Origin: Amoebophrya sp. AT5.2
Lineage: Eukaryota > Sar > Dinophyceae > Syndiniales > Amoebophryaceae
Direction of reading: 5' to 3'
NCBI GenBank assembly: GCA_005223375.1
Contig: RXOD01005515.1
Location: 1-13,668, forward strand
DNA length: 13,668 nucleotides
Every line of letters starts with the position of its first letter. Positions within the stretch are counted from its first letter, which is position 1. The translations under genes and the position numbers were made by a program. This document shows, piece by piece, positions 8,499 through 13,668 of the stretch. The notes under the pieces were generated by a model. It saw nothing but the letters and a program-made list of their open reading frames with translations. It did not search any database and was not told the origin of the DNA.

Positions 8499-10934
8499 CT
8501 ATCCTCCAGCCCCACCTCCTGCGCCGGCCGCCATATCTTCCACCCAGTGTCTGTTTCCTTTCTCGAACTCCTTCTTGTCCCATGGCCGGACGCCGAAGCC
8601 CATCTTGCGTCCGCCCACAAACGGGTACCAGTTTCGGAGAAGGTAGTCCACAATCGGCCGCTTGTATTTGCTGTTCTTCACGTCGGCGGACAACCACAGA
8701 AACTCTTGCACCAGCCGTCGGTCGAGAAAGGGGAACCGCGTTTCTATGCCGTAGGCGCCGGCGACAACCTCTTCCTTCATGATGTAGTCTTGAAGGCGGT
8801 CGAGAAAGAAGCCGCCCCACGGAAACTCGACCGCAAGCGTTTTCGCCTGCCAGGGCGCCCGAGGGGGAAGAGGCGGGGCGTTGATGTCAACTTCTGCCGG
8901 CCCCGGCGCGTCGACAAGTTGAGCGCTACTTCTTGTTCGAGCTCCATCTTGTTCTTCTGGGGGCCCACTTATTGATCCAAGCTGCTCCTCAACATCTTGT
9001 ATTCTGCCGACGATTTCGAAGGTTCTGGCTGCTGTCAAGAACCGTCTTGCCCTTGGCGTACTTTTGCCACTCCCGCTGTTTTCATCTACTTCGGGAGATG
9101 CAGCTGCGCTGATCGAGTTGTACTTCGTTTCCCACTCCTCGACCTCCGCTTCCGAGGGGAGCTCCGGCACCTCTGAGTAGGAGTCCGGGCCGAACCGCGA
9201 ATAGTCGCCGGCGACGTGCTCGTCTCCGCCCGTGCCGGACAGGGCAATGCGAGCGCCGTGTCTCCGCGCCGCGCTGTACACGACCGAGAGCCCGTGTGTC
9301 GCCTGGTCTGCCCAGATAAAAGCGCCCTGCGTGTACGGGCCGTCCTGCGGGTACCCGTGCCATCGGAAGCGGTACGGCTCGCAGTAGGTCTTCAGCTTGC
9401 TTATCTGTTCTGCGGCAGTCTGGGTGCCGAAGTGAAACAAAACCGCCTTCTCGTGGCGGCCGCCATCCACAATCCTCGTCGAAGTTTCACTTATTTCGTC
9501 ACCTCGGCTCCTCTCCGCAAGCCGCCGGTCGATGATCTCTCCGAGCTTCTTGCTGTACCGGACGCGGCCTCGCAGGGTGTTCAGTTCCTCTTTGCCGCGG
9601 ATGGAGAACGTGTGCAGAATCTGCTTTCCTCGCGGCGATCTACGAAACGCCAAGGGTCTGAGTCGTCGTGCAGACAAGGAATCTTCCCTGTGCGCGGCCG
9701 CGCTACCGACCGCGTTTGCGACGTACGCGGCGTGGAGCAGTCCCGAGTCGAAGCCCGAAGACAACGCGATGAAGAGGGGATGCTGAGTGAACCGAAGCCG
9801 CATGTGCATGGACCGGTCGAACGCTGCGTGCCAATCGCGCGTGTGGTTCTTGAACTGCCGTGCGTCGAACTCGTACAGGCTCCGGGTCCAGATTCTAGTA
9901 TACTGTCCGCGAACACCAGCACCGAGATCATCTTGTTCGTCTTCATGCTCGTCCACCAGTGGGAACACAGCGACAGTGTTCGGCGGAAACCGCTTCACAT
10001 CGTCGCCATCATCGAAGCCGCGGTCGGAGCACGTCTGCTCGATCTGGTCGACCGATAGATTCTCGCCTTCCTCCCCGTTGCTCTCGTCACCGGCGCCAGC
10101 ACCAGACCCAGACGTCCGGGCCGCAGCAGCCTTCAGGCGGCAGAGCGTGGACCGGTAGCTGGCAACGTGGAAACCGGGGGTACTAGGGCTCGGCCTCTTC
10201 TGCCTCCAGTAGTACAGCGGCTTTGTCCCGAAAGTGTCTCGGGAGAGGACCACCTGCCGCTTCGCAAAGTCGTAGATCGCGATTGCGAACTCGCCCTCCA
10301 GCTCCTGGGCGAACAGCGGCCCCAGTTTTCGGTACAGTGGCAGCAAGATTTCTCCGTCGCTGAAATCAAAATCTGAAAGATCATGATCATGTCCACGTCC
10401 ACCAGTAGGCGGTGCATCATTTTTGGTTGCGCTTTGACTTGCAGCGGCATTTTTGTTTTTCCTCCTGCCTCCGTTACTTGCTCCGCCGTCGTGGTTCCCA
10501 TTTGGAAAGAGATCATACTTGAGAATCAGCTCTGGAAAGTTGTAGATCTCCCCGTTGAAAAGCACAAAGGTCCTTCCATCACTTGCTTCATGCTCGATAC
10601 GCCGCACGCCAGGGGCTGGAGTCAACCTCCTCGACGCGGAGCTTATTTCGCTCTGGCTGCCCGTGGTCGCCGTTATCTCGCCGCTCCGGCTGCGGGGGCT
10701 ACCAGCAGTAGCAGTAGCAGTTCCATCTTCTGCTCGAATACTTACCGCTCCACCAGCACCTCCGATGAACGGCTGTAACGTTCGCGGGCCCGTCTGCCAC
10801 AACAGGTTGTGGACGAACGTATAGTTGCCCGGACCTTGCACCACGTTCGTCGCATCAGGGCCCCGGAATCGAGCGAACCAGTTCACGTATGTGAGATTGA
10901 AGAAAAGTAAGTTCGTCACCAGGAACGAACACAT
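8499..10934 (-). CDS. Class II glutamine amidotransferase / asparagine-synthetase-like protein
   Basis: An 811-residue two-domain protein expected to move ammonia from glutamine to an adenylated carboxylate. Start: ATG at 10934 gives MCSFLVTN, putting the nucleophile Cys at position 2, as class II enzymes need after Met removal. No other ATG precedes it; the open frame extends only to a TTG at 10979. Numbered from this Met, the glutaminase domain shows RGPD (24-27), FNGEIYNF (126-133) and SDGE (192-195). The synthetase domain shows a pyrophosphate-loop variant LSSGFDSG (391-398), LSGTGGDE (565-572) where AsnB-type enzymes have SGEGADE, and GAYGIETRFPFLD (726-738). Gly/Ala/Ser-rich insertions (about 60-120, 142-190, 270-300 and 600-690) expand it well beyond the usual 500-650 residues. 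There is no signal peptide, so it is probably cytosolic. It could be an ordinary asparagine synthetase, but the divergent motifs fit better a paralogue acting on another carboxylate, such as a sugar uronate. The family is clear; the substrate is not. Confidence 0.9.
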   Translation of the reverse strand: MCSFLVTNLLFFNLTYVNWFARFRGPDATNVVQGPGNYTFVHNLLWQTGPRTLQPFIGGAGGAVSIRAEDGTATATAGSPRSRSGEITATTGSQSEISSASRRLTPAPGVRRIEHEASDGRTFVLFNGEIYNFPELILKYDLFPNGNHDGGASNGGRRKNKNAAASQSATKNDAPPTGGRGHDHDLSDFDFSDGEILLPLYRKLGPLFAQELEGEFAIAIYDFAKRQVVLSRDTFGTKPLYYWRQKRPSPSTPGFHVASYRSTLCRLKAAAARTSGSGAGAGDESNGEEGENLSVDQIEQTCSDRGFDDGDDVKRFPPNTVAVFPLVDEHEDEQDDLGAGVRGQYTRIWTRSLYEFDARQFKNHTRDWHAAFDRSMHMRLRFTQHPLFIALSSGFDSGLLHAAYVANAVGSAAAHREDSLSARRLRPLAFRRSPRGKQILHTFSIRGKEELNTLRGRVRYSKKLGEIIDRRLAERSRGDEISETSTRIVDGGRHEKAVLFHFGTQTAAEQISKLKTYCEPYRFRWHGYPQDGPYTQGAFIWADQATHGLSVVYSAARRHGARIALSGTGGDEHVAGDYSRFGPDSYSEVPELPSEAEVEEWETKYNSISAAASPEVDENSGSGKSTPRARRFLTAARTFEIVGRIQDVEEQLGSISGPPEEQDGARTRSSAQLVDAPGPAEVDINAPPLPPRAPWQAKTLAVEFPWGGFFLDRLQDYIMKEEVVAGAYGIETRFPFLDRRLVQEFLWLSADVKNSKYKRPIVDYLLRNWYPFVGGRKMGFGVRPWDKKEFEKGNRHWVEDMAAGAGGGAGG

Positions 10935-11410
10935 GTTGAACGTGGGTCGAGTAGGACAAGGAAGACCAAGACACGGCAAGTAAGTATAAGTTCATCACGA
11001 TAGATACCCAAAGTATCGTGGATATGACGCAGAGGAACCCGACAGTGGTAAGTACGTCACAAATACGTTTCAGAGTAGGACACGAGGAGCCACGTCAAGT
11101 CGGAGAAAGACGGTGCGGTAAAATTTAAAAGAGTTTCGGAGGAGGTACAAGTGTGACGATGGCGAATGCTAATATGAATGGTGTGTGAGTACCAAGAAGA
11201 GGAAGGACGATTGATAGTCGTGGAAGGACCGCAGTCGCTGTGCGCATCAGGCTTTCCATTCGACTGAAACGAGAACGACGTATTACAGGCATCGTTTCGA
11301 TTTCGAAGATGAATTGCGAAAAACGTTGGATGAACACGAAATTTGAACTGGAAGCCAGCTCCGGACAAAGCAAGTACCCGCGACGCAGGGTGCGTCATGA
11401 AGAAAGCATA
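10935..11410. other. Intergenic region between glycosyltransferase and amidotransferase
   Basis: An ATG-initiated minus-strand frame of 113 codons (11398-11057) starts 13 bases after the glycosyltransferase stop. Its product is Ser/Thr/His-rich with no recognisable domain, and it is more likely untranslated spacer than a gene. No AATAAA on the minus strand and no clear promoter motif were seen. Confidence 0.45.
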
Positions 11411-13042
11411 TCAGTCGCTGCAGTACTCCGTCCACAAGCGCTTTCGAAAGTACCTGCGGCGCACTCCGCCATCTTTCGCTTTCCAGGCTGCTTTCGCGCT
11501 CAAGCAGTAATCCGTCTTTCCGTTGCTCGTCTCATTCACGAAGTTGAAATACCATTCGTTCTTTGCCTTATCGCGCGCCGGGTGGCTAACGCTTCCGCGC
11601 GTGCTCTTGACGCGAAAGAACCAGGGCTTCGTCTGCGTGACGTAGTGATTCAAACGCAGATGCCGCCACTCATGCTCCGTCTTCGATCGCATCGGAGGCT
11701 GCTTCGCAGAGAACTCATGTTCGCTCAGATACCGAGGGCACGGCGTGTGAGGGTTGCTTAGCGGGATGTCGACCGGAGACCCATCAATGCACCTCGAACG
11801 GACATGCGGAACCATGAAGTGCATGTGAACACGGTATTCCGCAACGTCCCGATGCCGCGCAATGCACTTGGAGTTCTCACGGACCGCCTCAGTGCGGTGC
11901 GCTCCTCCTCGTTCGACATCCTCTGCTCTTGCTGGCGGGGGGAGCGGCGGGAGCGGGTACAAGGTCTTTATTGTCGTTTGCTTCGAGAAATCGCCATTGT
12001 GCGGATGCCGCCGCGCGTCGATGGGGAACGGATATGGGAAGTCTGCGACGCGCGTGTCGTTTTCTGGGCTGAATTTTGTGCGCCGCGTCATGGCCATGCG
12101 CAGCTTCCCTTCCAGGGGGTGCAGCGTCATATTTCCCGGCGTCCCGAACTGGACCCACGGGAAGCAAACTTGGCTCAGCATCCGCTTGCGCGAGTAACTC
12201 GGCGGAACGACGGAATTCAACCCTGCTGCTGCTGCGCGGCCGAGGTGCCATGGCGCAGTCGTGTTCAGAGCCTCCCCCACTGGATTCTCCGTCGGCACGC
12301 CCAGAGCGGCCAGTCGATCAAAGTCGTCCGTGACGTTTGCAGCTGCATCGAACGCACGAGCGTCTGCATCGATCATTCTACTGATTTCTCCCGCAAACGT
12401 CGTGTTTTCTTTCGCCGAATACACAAATTCATCCAGGTCTATCGGCATCACCCACAAGTCGCTGCCTGCGGTGTCGCTAACCTTTTGCAGCTCGTCGCGG
12501 TCCCCGAGATCGTTTCCAACACGAAGACGTCCTCCAGTTCCACCGGCACTGGGGATGGAATACACACTTGCATTGACACCAGCAACGCTTCTTCTCGCTG
12601 CGGCGGCCGAGTGGCCGCTGGTGCGCTCAACTCCGAGCTCGTCCCGAACGAATCTTGGCATCAGTTGGTCAAAAACAAGGAGCTGCAGGTACCGGCTCTG
12701 GAACGGCCGCACCCAGATGTGAAGCGCTGCGGACAGCTCTTTCTTCAGTGATTCCACGCTGCGCTTAATTTCAGCGCTACAATGTTTATGTTGCGCACTG
12801 CCGTTGTCAACCAGATAAAAATGGCTGAAGCCCTCGTCAAAGTGATGGCGGACCCACTCGGTGAAAACGCTGCACTCGTTCTTCATCATGGCTGCAATCA
12901 TAAACACACGACGCATCTTCTGTTGTAAGTATCTATAAATTATGTTCGTGTGCATTCGTTCCCCTTTCCAAATCCATAATGGAATGATGGAGGTGGAAAC
13001 AACCACGTTTACAAAGCGCCGGCGATGTGGTCGCTGCACCAT
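11411..13042 (-). CDS. GT92/GT2-like glycosyltransferase, probable type II membrane protein
   Basis: A 543-residue protein of the fold shared by GT92 (DUF23) and the related Glyco_tranf_2_4 group, which transfer sugars such as galactose to glycans, usually in the Golgi. Evidence in order: FMIAAMMKNECSVFTEWVRHH (47-67) is the typical N-terminal strand and KNE motif; HFYLVDNGS (74-82) matches the family's (F/Y)Y..DN(G/S)S; WVMPIDLDEFVY (197-208) holds the D-x-D metal/nucleotide-sugar site at DLD; YRVHMHFMVPH (403-413); and LRLNHYVTQTKPWFFRVKSTRG (462-483) is the conserved C-terminal LNHY...K..RG block. Variable Ala/Ser-rich stretches lie around 140-190 and 225-285. With ATG at 13042, residues 10-25 (FVNVVVSTSIIPLWIW after RRR) could be a signal anchor. 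A second ATG at 12916 (MRRVF) starts just before the catalytic domain. There is no visible intron. The donor sugar and acceptor cannot be read from the sequence. Confidence 0.85.
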   Translation of the reverse strand: MVQRPHRRRFVNVVVSTSIIPLWIWKGERMHTNIIYRYLQQKMRRVFMIAAMMKNECSVFTEWVRHHFDEGFSHFYLVDNGSAQHKHCSAEIKRSVESLKKELSAALHIWVRPFQSRYLQLLVFDQLMPRFVRDELGVERTSGHSAAAARRSVAGVNASVYSIPSAGGTGGRLRVGNDLGDRDELQKVSDTAGSDLWVMPIDLDEFVYSAKENTTFAGEISRMIDADARAFDAAANVTDDFDRLAALGVPTENPVGEALNTTAPWHLGRAAAAGLNSVVPPSYSRKRMLSQVCFPWVQFGTPGNMTLHPLEGKLRMAMTRRTKFSPENDTRVADFPYPFPIDARRHPHNGDFSKQTTIKTLYPLPPLPPPARAEDVERGGAHRTEAVRENSKCIARHRDVAEYRVHMHFMVPHVRSRCIDGSPVDIPLSNPHTPCPRYLSEHEFSAKQPPMRSKTEHEWRHLRLNHYVTQTKPWFFRVKSTRGSVSHPARDKAKNEWYFNFVNETSNGKTDYCLSAKAAWKAKDGGVRRRYFRKRLWTEYCSD

Positions 13043-13418
13043 GACTTAGACGCACATTAAAAGCGTCACCGAAAATCGAGATGCCGGTGAGGATTCAAGT
13101 TAAAGTTACGAGCAAGAGCTGCAAACTTGAAACGCTTACGCGTCGTGTACAAAGTCCCGATGATCTTGCTACACGATCTTCTCAACAAACACGAACAAAG
13201 CGCGGCCGCGAATCGACATCTTGTTGCTGCATATTTTCGTTGAATCGCCATCGGACGAGAACGCGAGTCGCTATAAACGCCTCGTTGATATCGAGAGCCT
13301 TCGAATGTTGCTGCATACCGCGTCAAAATTAGACCCGCAAAGAGTCGCCACGACAGCACGCAGGGACGTATCGAAGATTCTTATGCTCCTGCACATCAGA
13401 AGTAGGATACGCGAAATT
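13043..13418. other. Intergenic region between EF-hand gene and glycosyltransferase
   Basis: No coding-like frame, RNA gene or canonical poly(A) hexamer on the minus strand was recognised. It should hold the 3' UTR of the EF-hand gene and the upstream region of the glycosyltransferase. Confidence 0.45.
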
Positions 13419-13668
13419 TCATGCCAGCAGCGTTTCGCTGAGGCGCGCGAAGGGTATCCTTCCCGCGTGTTCTGGGTCCAGCTCCCGCAACACCATGTCT
13501 GCTTGCTCCGCGCTCAGTTTTTCTCCCAGGTTCGTCGATATGTAGCGCAGCACCTCCGTGGAGACCGTGTCTTTCGCGTCTATGAAGATGCGGAACCTCT
13601 CCCGCAGCACGGCCTCGCTGTACACGCCGTCGCGAAAGTTACTGTTTGGCGTGTACAGCGAGGCCGTG
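13419..13668 (-). CDS. C-terminal part of a degenerate EF-hand protein (5' end missing)
   Basis: The open frame runs in from the window edge and ends at TGA (13419-13421). From 13625 it encodes a 68-residue C-terminal module: VLRERFRIFIDAKDTVSTEV, then LRYISTNLGEKLSAEQADMV, then a loop DPEHAGRIPFAR and a final helix ending LSETLLA. The helix-loop-helix pattern and the LGEKL(S/T).E..D linker resemble the calmodulin, myosin light-chain and ciliary EF-hand families. Both loops lack the acidic residue at loop position 12 and several other ligands, so calcium binding is unlikely. The nearest relatives may be regulatory light-chain-like or ciliary EF-hand proteins, but I cannot choose. Codons beyond 13628 lie in an inverted repeat at the contig edge and should not be trusted. 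Confidence 0.6.
   Translation of the reverse strand, partial: TASLYTPNSNFRDGVYSEAVLRERFRIFIDAKDTVSTEVLRYISTNLGEKLSAEQADMVLRELDPEHAGRIPFARLSETLLA
13608..13668. repeat. Perfect 21-bp inverted repeat with 19-base spacer at the window end
   Basis: Bases 13608-13628 are the exact reverse complement of 13648-13668, separated by 19 bases (13629-13647). The left arm lies in the EF-hand coding sequence. The right arm ends exactly at the last base given. Such an arrangement is typical of a fold-back artefact at a contig end, though a real palindrome is possible. Confidence 0.9.

Noticed and set aside
9216..10058. 280-codon plus-strand frame
   Set aside because: It is antisense to the amidotransferase, whose motifs are clear; the translation is Arg/Ser/Val-rich with no domain.
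11057..11398. 113-codon ATG-started minus frame just after the glycosyltransferase stop
   Set aside because: There is no domain and no conserved-looking composition; position suggests 3' UTR/spacer. It is noted in the intergenic entry instead of being called a gene.
11804..12751. 315-codon plus-strand frame
   Set aside because: It is antisense to the glycosyltransferase and has no recognisable motif; GC-rich coding DNA commonly opens the opposite frame.
1..13668. Dinoflagellate-type spliced-leader sequence or relict
   Set aside because: I looked for the CCGTAGCCATTTTGGCTC-type leader on both strands and did not see it, so it cannot support a dinoflagellate assignment.
1..13668. Giant-virus or prophage origin of the enzyme trio
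   Set aside because: These families do occur in large algal viruses, but there is no viral hallmark gene here, and adjacent genes have spliceosomal introns.

Overview
The window looks like nuclear DNA of a protist with GC-rich coding regions. All supported genes lie on the minus strand, head to tail, with intergenic gaps of about 0.4-0.7 kb. Evidence for a eukaryote: spliceosomal GT-AG introns with matching codon phases, AATAAA-type poly(A) signals just after stops, no Shine-Dalgarno pattern, Golgi-type enzymes, and long Ser/Ala/Gly/Pro-rich disordered stretches. One-way gene runs and low-complexity insertions inside enzymes suggest an alveolate such as a dinoflagellate relative, but no taxon-specific mark (for example a spliced-leader sequence) was found, so the lineage is only a guess.

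Layout, in the direction of transcription (high to low coordinates): the 3' end of a degenerate EF-hand gene (13668-13419), ending at the window edge in a perfect 21-bp inverted repeat; a GT92/GT2-like glycosyltransferase (13042-11411); a class II glutamine amidotransferase/asparagine-synthetase-like protein (10934-8499); a secreted or membrane-anchored FkbM-like methyltransferase (7923-5989); a three-exon gene for a disordered protein (5298-3119); a two-exon gene for a second disordered protein (2899-638); and an AT-rich tail (1-600) built of degenerate CCAAT-type repeats with a 58-bp tandem duplication. The two disordered-protein genes may be one longer gene, because a donor and acceptor of compatible phase could join them.

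The most interesting biology is the central 7.4 kb. A glycosyltransferase, an asparagine-synthetase-like amidotransferase and an FkbM methyltransferase lie next to each other, on the same strand and apparently without introns. Bacterial surface-polysaccharide loci commonly combine these three activities to build amidated, methylated sugars. Whether this is a functional cluster in a eukaryote or a chance neighbourhood cannot be settled from sequence alone. The amidotransferase has its catalytic Cys at codon 2 of the first ATG, which fixes its start. No mobile element, CRISPR array, tRNA or rRNA was recognised.
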